A program made the translations under genes and the position numbers. From positions 1-64,000 of the forward strand of contig CAILAY010000009.1 of assembly GCA_903832285.1 (NCBI GenBank): DNA of 64,000 nt. Reading direction: 5' to 3'. Position 1 is the stretch's first letter, and each line of letters opens with the position of its first letter. This document shows positions 1-9,444 of the stretch, in pieces. The notes beneath the pieces were generated by a model that made no database searches, had not been told where the DNA came from, and saw nothing but the letters and a program-made list of their open reading frames with translations. This stretch comes from an uncultured beta proteobacterium. Lineage in GTDB: Bacteria > Pseudomonadota > Gammaproteobacteria > Burkholderiales > Burkholderiaceae_C.

Positions 1-2
1 TG

Positions 3-818
3 GCGCAGTCACCGTTGACCCAAGGAGCGCAAACCGTCACGGCAAGTGCGCCTGTGAACCTGGCTTCTACGTTGGCACTGAAGAGTGGGTTGCCCAACCG
101 TGTTCTGAAGAATGGGACGATTCTAGTGGTTCCGGTGTTGCAAAGCACAACGATCATCTCGTATGTGGGCAGCGCTGTTCAAGTCGATTCTCTGGCCGCT
201 GACAACAGTACCCTGGCCTACTCCGAAACGCGGTCCGGTTATAGCGCGGCTTCCCTGACGGGCCTTCTCAGCGCCGATACCAGCGACTTTGCCCACTGGT
301 TCAACTCGTTCTACTCAAACCCCGCCATTTTCAATACGGGTGCGCAATATCAGGCGGGAGCTGCCTATACCAAATACACTGTCACTGCCAAGGGTGACCG
401 CTATTTCGCCTCCGACTGTGCAGCGTCGACCACCACGGCCAGCGTCAGCCCATGCGCCACCGGCACGACGCTCAGCGCAGCCATGACCGCAGGGATGAAC
501 TCTGTCGCGGACGGGGTGACATACTCCTCCGCAGCAGGTGCTTTCAGCACAGTGGGCGGCGTGCCTATGTGGATCGCAACTGCAGCGCGACCGCAATCCG
601 CCACGTTCAGTAGCACGGTTCAATACCGGACATACTTTGAATTGAATGGCAATGTCTATGCCGGAGTGTTCATCGCCGATGGCACAGTGCTGGGGGGCAG
701 CTACTATGTGTCGAATCCCTCGGGCACAACAGTGACCGATCGACTGACCTTCCTGCCGTTCCAGATTCGCATGAACAAAGCGGCCCTTGACAGTATTGCT
801 GCGGCTGTCACGTTCTGA
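3..818 (+). CDS. Secreted-type protein of unknown function, 3' part
   Basis: The frame is open from the first base of the window, so the true start probably lies upstream. A TTG at 15 is only the first possible start inside the window. At least 267 residues are visible. They are rich in Ser, Thr, Ala and Gly, alternate in a way typical of beta structure, and contain two Cys about 14 residues apart (SDCAAS and SPCATG). This composition suggests an exported or cell-surface protein. No family was recognised and no signal peptide can be seen because the N-terminus is missing. It ends about 100 bp before an IS200-type element. The function is unknown. Confidence 0.6.
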   Translation, partial: AQSPLTQGAQTVTASAPVNLASTLALKSGLPNRVLKNGTILVVPVLQSTTIISYVGSAVQVDSLAADNSTLAYSETRSGYSAASLTGLLSADTSDFAHWFNSFYSNPAIFNTGAQYQAGAAYTKYTVTAKGDRYFASDCAASTTTASVSPCATGTTLSAAMTAGMNSVADGVTYSSAAGAFSTVGGVPMWIATAARPQSATFSSTVQYRTYFELNGNVYAGVFIADGTVLGGSYYVSNPSGTTVTDRLTFLPFQIRMNKAALDSIAAAVTF

Positions 819-921
819 TCGCGAAGGCTTGAATTGTCTATTCCTTAACGGTTGAGTTTTCGTTGTACTGATCCAGCGCTTTGAGCAAGTTCTTTGACTT
901 TGCAAGCTCACGGAGTGAACC

Positions 922-943
922 GCCCTCGCCTTAAGGCGAGGGC
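922..943. repeat. Perfect 22-bp palindrome at the IS right end
   Basis: GCCCTCGCCTT and its reverse complement are directly joined. The position, between the tnpA stop and the inferred right end, matches the subterminal hairpin that Y1 transposases recognise. Confidence 0.75.
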
Positions 944-993
944 TTCGTTATTACGGCTCAAACCGATGAGGGTCAGCCTTGCGGCCGACTGTC

Positions 994-1422
994 CTACGCC
1001 ACCTTGAAATTGTCATCCGGCGTTTCCGGCTTCTGATCCTCTATGTATTTCTTCCACACTTCGTCCGTCACATTGCCGCTGCTCGCGACCAAGTAGCCTC
1101 TTCCCCACACATGCTGACCCCAGTACCGCTTCCTCAGTCCGGGAAATTCCGACAGCAACCGGTGCGAACTCTTTCCCTTCAGATACTGCACAGCCTTCGA
1201 TACGGACAAATGAGGCGGTATCGAGATCAGCATGTGCACGTGATCCCGATTGATCGCCCCTGCGTAGATCGTCATTTCCAGGCTTCGCGCAATCTCCCTC
1301 AGCAGTTCTCCCGTTCGCTCTCCCACATCACGCACCAGCACTGGATACCGATACTTCGTAATCCACACCAAGTGGTACTTGCAGTCCCATACGCTGTGAC
1401 TTCCGGTCTTGTAGTCCTTCAT
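994..1422 (-). CDS. tnpA: IS200-family transposase (Y1 HUH endonuclease)
   Basis: A 142-residue protein, full length for IS200 TnpA. These enzymes cut and rejoin single-stranded DNA through a transient 5'-phosphotyrosine link. The HUH motif is seen as HVH in NRDHVHMLISIP near residue 62. The catalytic Tyr with its metal-binding Gln four residues later is in KKYIEDQ near residue 130. The N-terminus (HLVWITKYRYPVL) is typical of the family. The gene looks intact and possibly active. The hairpin at 1441-1454, just upstream of the start, resembles the structures that limit translation in other IS200 copies, but this is inference. Confidence 0.93.
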   Translation of the reverse strand: MKDYKTGSHSVWDCKYHLVWITKYRYPVLVRDVGERTGELLREIARSLEMTIYAGAINRDHVHMLISIPPHLSVSKAVQYLKGKSSHRLLSEFPGLRKRYWGQHVWGRGYLVASSGNVTDEVWKKYIEDQKPETPDDNFKVA

Positions 1423-1440
1423 CCCATAATGTTAGCCCGG

Positions 1441-1480
1441 TCGCCTAAAGGCGAGGGGTTTACGGATCCCCTACGGGGGA
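1441..1480. repeat. Two hairpins at the IS left end
   Basis: TCGCC-TAAA-GGCGA spans 1441-1454 and TCCCC-TACG-GGGGA spans 1467-1480. The second is the better candidate for the transposase-binding left-end hairpin. The first sits about 20 bp upstream of the tnpA start and could hinder ribosome access. Confidence 0.6.
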
Positions 1481-1544
1481 CTCTAAAGTGAACCGCGCTT
1501 ACGAGCCTGGTGAGCAATGATGGCGAATGCTCCCAGTTCCAATC

Positions 1545-2483
1545 TCACACCGCCTGATTTCGATACTCTCCAGGAGTCAAGACTTCAGGCTCCATCGCGC
1601 TGATCTTGCGCATGTCGGCGACTGACGTGTCCTTGCCGTCCCACGTCACTGCGTCGGCGTAGCGCATGCCGAAGGCGATGTCGGTACCCCGGTAGCCCTG
1701 CGCTGCATGGACTTGCGCGCCCAGCGACGGGTCGCGCGCCGTGATGCTCAGCATCATGCGCAACTGGTCGATCGTGTCGGAGTCCTGCGTCAATCCATGC
1801 AAGGGACTGCTGGCGTCGAGTTCATGTAGCAGGGTCCAAGTCAATGGAAAGAACGGAAGATCCGAGCGCATCAGCTTGAGATCGAGAGCGCGCCGGAAAT
1901 GCTGTCCGTCGGGCGCAATCGCCATCAGCAACACGGTGATGCGCGCCATGGCGTCGCTCAGGGCGTTCACGCGGCCGTTGCCGACGCGCACCATCAGCAC
2001 CGGTCGTCCGTCCTGCTGCGTGATGACGGGGTGATCGGCAAAGATGATCTTCGCCCTGGGCCTGGAAAAGCGCACGAACACCAGACCGGTCATGGTCGCC
2101 GTGAACATCATGCCGATGAAAATTTCCACAGTCGACACCACGTGCCCATAGCGGGTGGCCGGCGACATGACGCCATAGCCCACGGTCGCCAGCGTTTCGA
2201 CGCTGAAGAAGAAGGCGTCGATCAGCGAGTTGGGCGACAGGTTGGCGATGCAACCCGGCACCGCGAAGTACAGCAGCGCAAACACCGCATTGATGGCCAT
2301 GTCGGCCAGTATCACGACTACAAAGAACTCGGGCCAGTTCAGGGTCAGGGCCAAGTGGTATGGGTCGTTGAAGTCGAAGCGCGACACACCAAGCTTCTCC
2401 AGGTTCATGGTCATCGACTTGGACGCGATCGTGGTGCGGGTGCGGTGGTTTTTGTGTTTCTTCATGGCGTTCGCGGAACTCAA
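1545..2483 (-). CDS. Inward-rectifier-type potassium channel (KirBac-like)
   Basis: About 306-312 residues. The order is a slide-helix-like segment (DPYHLALTLNWPEF), TM1, a pore helix with the K+ selectivity filter TVGYG near residue 100, TM2, and a cytoplasmic immunoglobulin-like domain to the C-terminus. This is the KirBac architecture. The protein should sit in the inner membrane as a tetramer passing K+. Two starts are possible. A TTG at 2483 overlaps the stop of the upstream amidohydrolase and has AGGGG about 11 nt before it. An ATG at 2465 lies just past that stop but has no clear ribosome-binding site. Either way translation is coupled to the amidohydrolase; a functional link is not obvious. 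Confidence 0.85.
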   Translation of the reverse strand: MSSANAMKKHKNHRTRTTIASKSMTMNLEKLGVSRFDFNDPYHLALTLNWPEFFVVVILADMAINAVFALLYFAVPGCIANLSPNSLIDAFFFSVETLATVGYGVMSPATRYGHVVSTVEIFIGMMFTATMTGLVFVRFSRPRAKIIFADHPVITQQDGRPVLMVRVGNGRVNALSDAMARITVLLMAIAPDGQHFRRALDLKLMRSDLPFFPLTWTLLHELDASSPLHGLTQDSDTIDQLRMMLSITARDPSLGAQVHAAQGYRGTDIAFGMRYADAVTWDGKDTSVADMRKISAMEPEVLTPGEYRNQAV

Positions 2484-3682
2484 GCAGGTGTCGTCCCCTG
2501 CGACAGAAACTTCTCCACCAACCTAGTCCAATAGGCTGCACCGATGGTGAGATTGGCGTCGTTGAAATCGTACTTCGCGCTGTGCAGCGTGGCCGCGCTT
2601 TCGCCATTGCCCAGGCGCAGGAAGCAGCCAGGCCGATGCTGCAGGTAGTAGGCAAAATCTTCGCTGCCCGTGACCAGCCCGAAGGGCGCGATGGTGTGTT
2701 CCTTGCCCACCAGTTCTTCGGCCACACCCAGCGCAAAGTCGGTTTCTGCGTCGCTGTTCACCAGCACCGGATAGCCCTGCTGGATATCGATCTCGACGCT
2801 GCCGCCATAGCCTTGCACATGCAGCTTCACCAGTTCGCTGATGCGCTGGTGCAGGCGCTCCCGCACCACGGCACTGAAGGAGCGCACGCTCAGGCCCATC
2901 GTGGCGCTTTCGGGAATGACGTTGGTGGCGACGCCGGCATGGATCGTGCCGACGGTGACGATGGCCGTCTGCGTGGGGTCGATGTTGCGTGACACCACGC
3001 TCTGGAGCGCCATCACAAGGCTACCGGCGATCAGTATCGGATCCACCGCCAGGTGCGGGCGTGCTGCATGACCGCCACGACCATGGATCGTGATGAGCAC
3101 GGTGTCGGACGCGGACATGAACGGACCGCGACCAAACATGAAGGTTCCCACCGGATATCCAGGGTGGTTGTGCAGTCCGAAGATGGCGTCGCATGGAAAG
3201 CGCTCGAACAGTCCGCCGGCGATCATGCGCTGCGCGCCACTGTCGCGACCGGCTTCTTCGGCCGGCTGGAACACCAGGTTCACCGTGCCTGAAAAATTGC
3301 GCGTTCTGGCGAGTTGGCGTGCAGCGCCAAGCAACATCGCAGTGTGGCCATCGTGACCGCAGGCATGCATCACGCCGACGTTGTGGCTTGCGTGGGCGAC
3401 GCTGTTTTCTTCCAGTATGGGCAGGGCATCCATGTCGGCGCGCAGGCTCACGCTGCGCCCAGCGTCGCCCTGCCGCAGTCGGCCCACCACCCCGTGGCCA
3501 CCGATATTGCGCGTCACTTCGTAGCCCCATTCGGTCAGTCGCATGGCCACCAGTTCGGCCGTGGCAATCTCCTTGAAAGAGAGCTCCGGGTTCTGATGCA
3601 GATGGTGGCGGATCTGCGTCAGCAACTCTTGCGAGTCGGCGAGATCGGCCACCTGGCAGTACTTTTTGAAGCGGGGATTCAT
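2480..3682 (-). CDS. M20-family amidohydrolase (hippurate hydrolase/aminoacylase type)
   Basis: A 400-residue zinc-dependent amide hydrolase that likely releases an amino acid from an N-acyl amino acid or related amide. Metal-site motifs are HACGHDGHTA near residue 107 and QPAEEAGRDSG near residue 139. The dimerisation-domain motif ASDTVLITIHGRGGHAARPH is present near 192, and the last His-containing segment TGSEDFAYYL is near 353. Length and motif order fit HipO/AmhX enzymes. The N-terminus has no signal peptide, so it is cytoplasmic. Its stop overlaps the possible TTG start of the downstream channel gene. The exact substrate cannot be assigned. Confidence 0.88.
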   Translation of the reverse strand: MNPRFKKYCQVADLADSQELLTQIRHHLHQNPELSFKEIATAELVAMRLTEWGYEVTRNIGGHGVVGRLRQGDAGRSVSLRADMDALPILEENSVAHASHNVGVMHACGHDGHTAMLLGAARQLARTRNFSGTVNLVFQPAEEAGRDSGAQRMIAGGLFERFPCDAIFGLHNHPGYPVGTFMFGRGPFMSASDTVLITIHGRGGHAARPHLAVDPILIAGSLVMALQSVVSRNIDPTQTAIVTVGTIHAGVATNVIPESATMGLSVRSFSAVVRERLHQRISELVKLHVQGYGGSVEIDIQQGYPVLVNSDAETDFALGVAEELVGKEHTIAPFGLVTGSEDFAYYLQHRPGCFLRLGNGESAATLHSAKYDFNDANLTIGAAYWTRLVEKFLSQGTTPA

Positions 3683-3701
3683 CGTGCAAATTCCTTTGTG
3701 T

Positions 3702-4667
3702 CTACGGCGATTGAAAGTCGATGCGTTCGACCTGGTAGCCCAGCCCCTCCATCAACGCGGGCAAACCCTTGGGTCCCACCATATGCAGACTGCCGACCGC
3801 GGCAAAGACCCGCTTGCCGCTGTGATGCAGGGTATCCACCTGCCGCGCCAACGCCGGGTTTCGATCATCGACGAGGCGCTTCATCAAGTCCTGTTCGACT
3901 GGGGTTTTCATACAGTCACACCAATCGAAGAAATGCGACAGCTGGTCGTAGTCGCCGCTGGACCAGACCTGGGTCAGACGATTGAGAAACAGGCGAGCGC
4001 GATCCGATTGCAATTCATCCAAAGACTCCTGCACGTAGGCGATGGTCTCTTGCGCATCGGTCATCTGCAGCGTCTGAAGCTGCAACTCAGGCGTTTCCAG
4101 GGACACCACAGCCTTCTTCGCACCGTGTCCCATGCCAGCCAACATGATGTCGATGGCATATCCCGGCTCCAGCCCGTCTTGGCGTCCCGCCAGCAGGGTC
4201 AGCGTGGCTATCTGGAGCTCCGGGATAAGCTTGGCCAAAGCCTCGTAGGGCAGGCAAAGCGCCGCCGCCTGCGCCCGCATGCGCTTGACCAGAGGCTCGG
4301 GCAGCGTGGCGCCGTGGACGGATGCCAACCCTTCGACCAAACGCCTTTGTATTTCGGGATCCAACATGTCGAGTTCAAGCGCCACCATATCAGAGGCCTG
4401 GAAAGATCGAATCAACACCGGACCTGGAAACATCCAATCTTTCTTCGCGACGTGAATAGTGCCGTAAAGATACGAGCTACGCCCGTCTTTTTGGATACGC
4501 CACAAAAACCCATGGTCGTGCGCCAGCAGTAGGGCGGCGCGCGCCTGCTCAGGCGTGAACTGGATCGGCTCGGGCGACGCGGGGCAAGCCGCTTGCGCCG
4601 CTGCGCTGAACATAGCCACGCATGCCAACAGGGCACCGGCCAAATGTCGACCCGTATTCTTTAGCAT
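3702..4667 (-). CDS. TraB/GumN family protein, exported
   Basis: 321 residues from the ATG at 4667. This start is chosen because it opens a clear signal peptide (KNTGRH, then a hydrophobic stretch ending SAAAQA), whereas the upstream extension lacks one. The mature part has the two motifs typical of the TraB/GumN family: YLYGTIHVAKKDW near residue 70 and a C-terminal VGSLHMVGP. The family is thought to have a metal-dependent, haem-binding-like (EreA/Tiki) fold and possibly peptidase activity, but the bacterial role is unsettled. It is probably periplasmic. It is divergent from the M16 protease gene. Function is tentative. Confidence 0.8.
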   Translation of the reverse strand: MLKNTGRHLAGALLACVAMFSAAAQAACPASPEPIQFTPEQARAALLLAHDHGFLWRIQKDGRSSYLYGTIHVAKKDWMFPGPVLIRSFQASDMVALELDMLDPEIQRRLVEGLASVHGATLPEPLVKRMRAQAAALCLPYEALAKLIPELQIATLTLLAGRQDGLEPGYAIDIMLAGMGHGAKKAVVSLETPELQLQTLQMTDAQETIAYVQESLDELQSDRARLFLNRLTQVWSSGDYDQLSHFFDWCDCMKTPVEQDLMKRLVDDRNPALARQVDTLHHSGKRVFAAVGSLHMVGPKGLPALMEGLGYQVERIDFQSP

Positions 4668-4841
4668 TCTGCTGCCGCCCGGCCTTTCATATGCTGAGTG
4701 TCTGAGTGGAAAAGCCCAGTATTGCATTTTCCAGGACGTGAATGGTCCTGACTGGCAGGTGCTCGAACCAAAGCGCCCTCGTGATGAAAGCCGCTACGAT
4801 AGGTCTTCAGTCAAATTGAATATTGAAACAAGGGTTATCGC

Positions 4842-7607
4842 ATGAGAGTTTTTGAAGTTGCCAACGCCTGGGTTACCCGGTTGGCTCTGGTGGTCCTATT
4901 CGCGGCGCTCACGAATCCGGGCGCCCAGGCTCAGGACACGGTCGCCTTGCCGCAAGGCGTGACGCGCATTCAGACCGTTGAGGGCATCACGGAATATCGT
5001 CTGACCAACGGCCTCAAGCTGCTGCTCGCGCCCGACGTGGCCAACGACCGTGTTCATGTCAACCTGACTTATATGGTGGGTTCGCGGCACGAGGGATCGG
5101 GCGAAGGTGGCATGGCGCACTTGCTGGAGCACCTGATCTTCAAGGGCACGCCCACCACGCCCAACGCCCACACGGCGCTGCGCGAGCATGGGTTCACCTA
5201 CAACGGCACCACGGCGGATGACCGCACCAACTACTTTGCCACCTTTGCCTCGAACCAGGAGTCGCTCGATTGGTACCTCGGTTGGCAGGCCGACGCCATG
5301 GTCAACAGCTTCATCGCAAAGAAGGACCTGGACAGCGAGATGACCGTGGTGCGCAATGAGTTCGAGATTGCGGGCAGCAACCCGTTTCGCGCGCTCTGGG
5401 AGCGGACCGCGGCCGCGGCCTACAACTGGCACAGCTACGGCCGGCCCACCATCGGCAATCGCGCCGACATCGAGCACGTGGACATTGCCACGCTCCAGGC
5501 TTTCTACCACCGCTACTACCGGCCCGACAACGCTGTGCTCATCGTCTCGGGCAAGTTTGACGTAGAAAAAACCCTGCTCGGAATCCAGAGAACACTCGGT
5601 GCAGTGGTGAGGCCGACGCAGCCGATACCACAGACCTACACGTTGGAGCCGGCGCAGGACGGAGAGCGCAGCGTGGTGGTGCGTCGCCCCGCAACCAGCC
5701 AGATCCTGGTGTTCAGGTACCACGCCCCGGCGGCGCTCCACCCCGACAGCATTGCGCTGGCGGTTCTAGCGACCATTCTTGGAGACGAGCCTTCGGGACG
5801 GTTGCACAAGGCGCTGGTGGAATCCAAGCTGGCACAGACCTCGTTCGCTGGCGCAAGTGCGCTGCGCGAAGCAGGCTACTTCATGGCCGGCGCGGTGTTC
5901 GCTCCCGACGATGACGCGGCTGTGCGCGAAAGGCTGCTTCTTGGCATCGTCGAGAATCTCGCGAAAGAGCCAATCCGCCAGGACGAGTTTGACCGCGCCA
6001 AGGTCCAGATCAACAAGGGTCTGGAGCTGCAATTTGCCAACGCATCTGCCGTAGCCGGTGGTGCCATGGCCATGGAAATCGTGGGCGACTGGCGCGCCGT
6101 GTTTGTCGGCCGCGAACGCGTGAAGAGCGTGACGCTGGATGACGTGAACCGTGTGGCGCGCACCTACCTGCTGGCGTCCAACCGAACGCAGGGTCACCTG
6201 ATCCCAACGAAGGACCCGGCTCGTGCGCCCGAGATGAAGATGCCCGACGTCGCGTCCTACCTGGAGGGCTACACCTTGAACGAGAAGGGTATGGAGTCTG
6301 TGGCTTTTGATTTCAGTCCTCAGTCATTGCATGACAAGTTGCTGTTCGCGCCCACCACCGGCGGCGTCCAGACGGCCACGCTCGCAAAGCCGGTGCGCGG
6401 CGATCTGGTCAAGCTGAGCATCGCCTTCAAGTTCGGCACACTTGAAAGTTTGCAAAGTCAGACCGCCGCCGCCACGCTGGCCGGTCGCATGCTGCTGATG
6501 GGAACGCCCGCATTGACGCGCCAGCAGATCCAGGACGAACTCGACAAATTGGGCGCCGCGCTGAATGTGAATTTCGCTAACACCGGCGGCGGGATTTCAT
6601 TGACAGCGAAAAAAGAGAACTTCAAACCGGCGCTGGTGCTGGTACTGCATTTATTGCAAAACGCCACCTTTCCCAGCGCCGATTTTGAGGAAATTCGCAG
6701 CGCCGAAATCAAGTCCATGGAAGGCCAGATCAAGGACAAGTCCTCGCAGGCCGACAACGCCTGGAATCGCTACGGCAATCCCTACGCCAAAGGTAGCCCA
6801 CGCTACCGCTATACGCTGGAAGAGTGGTTGAACGAAGTGAAGTCTGTCACCCGCGATCAGGCCTTCGATTTCTACAAGCGGTTTTATGGCGCACAGAACG
6901 CGCAGGTCAGCCTGCTCGGGCCGGTCGATCAAAAGGAATACAGCCCACTCATCGCCGCGGCTCTGGACGGGTGGAAAGCGGCCGAAACCTGGAAGCGCAT
7001 CGAGCAGCCACTGGTGCCACGCGTACCCGCGCGGCTGCTGTATGACACACCCGACAAAGCCAATGTCAGCGTTAAGGCCCACCACGGCATCGCGCTGGGC
7101 GGCAAGGTGCTGGACCCGGACGACTTCGCGATGGCGCTGGCCAGCCGCATCTTTGGCGGTGGCGCCGGCTCGCGCCTATGGGTGCGCCTGCGTGAAACCG
7201 ATGGCTTGAGCTACAACGCCGGCGCGGGCTACCACGCCAGTCGCTACGAGGCCAGCGGCAGCCTTTCCCTGGGGGCCGAAGTGGCGCCGCAAAACGTGAG
7301 CGCGGCCGAGAAGGCAATGCGCGAAGAATTGACTCGGTCTTTGAGCGACGGCTTTACCGTGGCTGAAGTGGAGAAGTTCAAGAAGGAAGTCATCGCTGAT
7401 CGCCAGCGTGGCCGCTCCGGAGACGGCTGGGCATTTGGGTTCATGTCGAATCAAATGGAATTCGGTGATAGCCCGGATATTTACGAAAAGGGTGATGCGC
7501 TGTACGCGTCGTTGAGCGCGGACCAGGTCAACGCTGTCTGGCACAAATATGTGAAGCCCGAGCAACTGGTGTGGGGCATTTTTGGCGACCAGGCAAAGAT
7601 CAAATAG
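4842..7607 (+). CDS. Periplasmic M16 (pitrilysin-type) zinc metalloprotease
   Basis: A 921-residue two-halved M16 peptidase. It begins with a signal peptide (hydrophobic residues about 12-30, GAQAQD cleavage region). The inverted zinc motif HLLEHLIFKGT lies near residue 90, and the distal Glu is expected in the conserved EMTVVRNEFE segment near 170. The second half (from about residue 510) repeats the fold but lacks the zinc motif, as usual. The RLRETDGLSYNAGAGYHAS segment near 785 is the substrate-binding region of the C-terminal half. It likely degrades small peptides in the periplasm. It is preceded by a 174-bp divergent region shared with the TraB/GumN gene. Confidence 0.9.
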   Translation: MRVFEVANAWVTRLALVVLFAALTNPGAQAQDTVALPQGVTRIQTVEGITEYRLTNGLKLLLAPDVANDRVHVNLTYMVGSRHEGSGEGGMAHLLEHLIFKGTPTTPNAHTALREHGFTYNGTTADDRTNYFATFASNQESLDWYLGWQADAMVNSFIAKKDLDSEMTVVRNEFEIAGSNPFRALWERTAAAAYNWHSYGRPTIGNRADIEHVDIATLQAFYHRYYRPDNAVLIVSGKFDVEKTLLGIQRTLGAVVRPTQPIPQTYTLEPAQDGERSVVVRRPATSQILVFRYHAPAALHPDSIALAVLATILGDEPSGRLHKALVESKLAQTSFAGASALREAGYFMAGAVFAPDDDAAVRERLLLGIVENLAKEPIRQDEFDRAKVQINKGLELQFANASAVAGGAMAMEIVGDWRAVFVGRERVKSVTLDDVNRVARTYLLASNRTQGHLIPTKDPARAPEMKMPDVASYLEGYTLNEKGMESVAFDFSPQSLHDKLLFAPTTGGVQTATLAKPVRGDLVKLSIAFKFGTLESLQSQTAAATLAGRMLLMGTPALTRQQIQDELDKLGAALNVNFANTGGGISLTAKKENFKPALVLVLHLLQNATFPSADFEEIRSAEIKSMEGQIKDKSSQADNAWNRYGNPYAKGSPRYRYTLEEWLNEVKSVTRDQAFDFYKRFYGAQNAQVSLLGPVDQKEYSPLIAAALDGWKAAETWKRIEQPLVPRVPARLLYDTPDKANVSVKAHHGIALGGKVLDPDDFAMALASRIFGGGAGSRLWVRLRETDGLSYNAGAGYHASRYEASGSLSLGAEVAPQNVSAAEKAMREELTRSLSDGFTVAEVEKFKKEVIADRQRGRSGDGWAFGFMSNQMEFGDSPDIYEKGDALYASLSADQVNAVWHKYVKPEQLVWGIFGDQAKIK

Positions 7608-7624
7608 CGCCGCGCTTCGCAAGC

Positions 7625-9337
7625 CTAAAACAAGCCCGATATTTTTCCGTTGTCGTCGATGTCGATGCGCGAGGATGCGGGCTCCTTGGGCAGCCCCGGC
7701 ATGGTCATGATGTTGCCGCAAATCATCACCACGAATTCAGCACCGGCGGCGAGCCGGACCTCGCGGATATTCACCATGTGACCCGAGGGCGCACCCAATA
7801 GCTGCGGGTCGGTGGAGAACGAATACTGCGTTTTGGCCACGCAAACCGGGTAGTGGCCATAGCCGTCTTGCTGCAGCTTCGCAAGCTTCGCGCGCACTGC
7901 AGAGTCGGCAGAAATATCGGCGGCACCGTAGACCTGGGTGGCGATGGCCTTCATCTTGTCCCACAGGCTGTCCGAATCCTGGTAGACGAACTGCATGTCG
8001 GCCGTTCCCGACTCGGCCAGTTTGACCACGGCGTGCGCCAGTTCCTCGGCTCCCGCCCCGCCTTCGGACCAGTGGCGCGCCAGCACCACCGGTACGCCCT
8101 CGCGCTCCATCTGGCGGCGCAGCAGGTCCAGTTCCTCCTGCGTATCCGAGTTGAAATGATTGATCGCCACGACACAGGGCAGACCGTAGCGCTGGCGGAT
8201 GTTGTCCACGTGCCGCTCCAGGTTGCGCATGCCTTTTTCCAGCGCCTTCAGGTTCGGCGTGTCGAGGTCTTTGGCTTCAACGCCGCCATGGTGTTTGAGG
8301 GCGCGCAGCGTGGCCACGACCACCGCCGCATCGGGACGAAGGCCCGACTTGCGGCACATGATGTTGACAAATTTCTCTGCCCCCAGATCGGCGCCGAAGC
8401 CGGCTTCGGTCACCACGTATTCGCCCAGCTTCAGCGCCGCCTGAGTGGCGATCACGGTGTTGCAGCCGTGGGCGATATTGGCAAAGGGTCCCCCATGGAT
8501 GATGGCCGGATTGTTCTCCAGCGTCTGCACCAGGTTGGGTTTGATGGCGTCCTTGAGCAGGGCCGCCATGGCGCCCTGCGCCTTCAGGTCGCTGGCGCGG
8601 ATGGGAGTCTGGTCGCGGGTGTAGCCCACGATGATGTTGCCCAGCCGCGCCTTGAGGTCCTTGCGCGATGTGGCCAGACAGAAGATGGCCATCACTTCGG
8701 ACGCCACCACGATGTCGAAACCGTCCTCGCGCGGAAACCCGTTGCCCGAACCGCCCAGGGAAATCACGGTGGAGCGCAGCGCCCGGTCGTTCATGTCCAT
8801 GACGCGGCGCCAGACGATGCGCCGGAAATCAAAGCGCAGCGTGTTGCCGTGGTAGATGTGGTTGTCGATGAGCGCCGCCAGCAGGTTGTGTGCCAGGGCT
8901 ATGGCGTTGAAGTCGCCGGTGAAGTGAAGGTTGATGTCCTCCATCGGCACGACCTGGGCGCGACCGCCGCCGGCCGCACCGCCCTTCATGCCGAACACTG
9001 GTCCGAGCGAGGGTTCACGCAGGGCGATCACGGTCCGCTTGCCGATGCGATTGAGCGCGTCGCCCAATCCGACGACGGTGGTGGTCTTGCCTTCTCCTGC
9101 CGGGGTCGGACTGATCGCAGTCACCAAGATCAATTTGCCATTGGGCCCGGTCTGCTGGTTCAACCAGGCCAAGTCGATCTTGGCCTTGTAGTGGCCGTAG
9201 GGTTCCAGTGCTTCGGCTGGGATGCCCAGTCGCTCCTGGGCCATTTGGATGACTGGTTTGAGTTTCGCTGCCTGCGCAATTTCGATGTCTGAGAGGGCCA
9301 CGCTGCGTCCTTGTTCTTGTGCGGGATGAGGCATCAT
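7625..9337 (-). CDS. fhs: Formate-tetrahydrofolate ligase
   Basis: 570 residues, close to the usual 555-560. It joins formate to tetrahydrofolate with ATP to give 10-formyl-THF for purines and initiator fMet. The P-loop is [16 protein letters not shown] near residue 82. Other conserved blocks are [20 protein letters not shown] (about 120) and ITGDFNAI-like [13 protein letters not shown] (about 145). The C-terminus ends [15 protein letters not shown]. It is convergent with the M16 gene and divergent from the FAD dehydrogenase. Together with purU further along, it sets the formyl-THF pool. Confidence 0.96.
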   Translation of the reverse strand: MMPHPAQEQGRSVALSDIEIAQAAKLKPVIQMAQERLGIPAEALEPYGHYKAKIDLAWLNQQTGPNGKLILVTAISPTPAGEGKTTTVVGLGDALNRIGKRTVIALREPSLGPVFGMKGGAAGGGRAQVVPMEDINLHFTGDFNAIALAHNLLAALIDNHIYHGNTLRFDFRRIVWRRVMDMNDRALRSTVISLGGSGNGFPREDGFDIVVASEVMAIFCLATSRKDLKARLGNIIVGYTRDQTPIRASDLKAQGAMAALLKDAIKPNLVQTLENNPAIIHGGPFANIAHGCNTVIATQAALKLGEYVVTEAGFGADLGAEKFVNIMCRKSGLRPDAAVVVATLRALKHHGGVEAKDLDTPNLKALEKGMRNLERHVDNIRQRYGLPCVVAINHFNSDTQEELDLLRRQMEREGVPVVLARHWSEGGAGAEELAHAVVKLAESGTADMQFVYQDSDSLWDKMKAIATQVYGAADISADSAVRAKLAKLQQDGYGHYPVCVAKTQYSFSTDPQLLGAPSGHMVNIREVRLAAGAEFVVMICGNIMTMPGLPKEPASSRIDIDDNGKISGLF

Positions 9338-9369
9338 AGTACGAGGCTCGGTCTACATTTGGAGCCACA

Positions 9370-9383
9370 TTCGCGGCCGCGAA
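9370..9383. promoter_or_regulatory. 14-bp perfect palindrome between fhs and the FAD dehydrogenase
   Basis: TTCGCGG is followed directly by CCGCGAA in the 107-bp divergent intergenic region. The position suits an operator for one or both genes. No regulator can be named. Confidence 0.35.
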
Positions 9384-9444
9384 CGTATCGCGCCAGATGA
9401 CGCAAAATCGCGACCTCAGCATTGACATTTGGCCAGGACTCGCC

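Larger units (their letters stand above)
915..1488 (-). mobile_element. IS200/IS605-type insertion sequence, tnpA only
   Basis: A single Y1 transposase gene is flanked by subterminal hairpins, as expected for this family. A perfect 22-bp palindrome lies at 922-943 beside the right end. Hairpins at 1441-1454 and 1467-1480 lie on the left side. The nonamer GTGAACCGC occurs at 915-923 and 1489-1497. On the element's strand this reads GCGGTTCAC, so TTCAC would be both the target at the left end and the last bases of the right end. That placement is inferred from how the family cuts, and the exact ends are unproven. No tnpB is present. Confidence 0.7.

Noticed and set aside
7853-9292. 479-codon open frame opposite fhs
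   Set aside because: It lies wholly antisense to a clear formate-THF ligase and has the His/Gln/Arg/Val-rich composition of a shadow frame in high-GC DNA.
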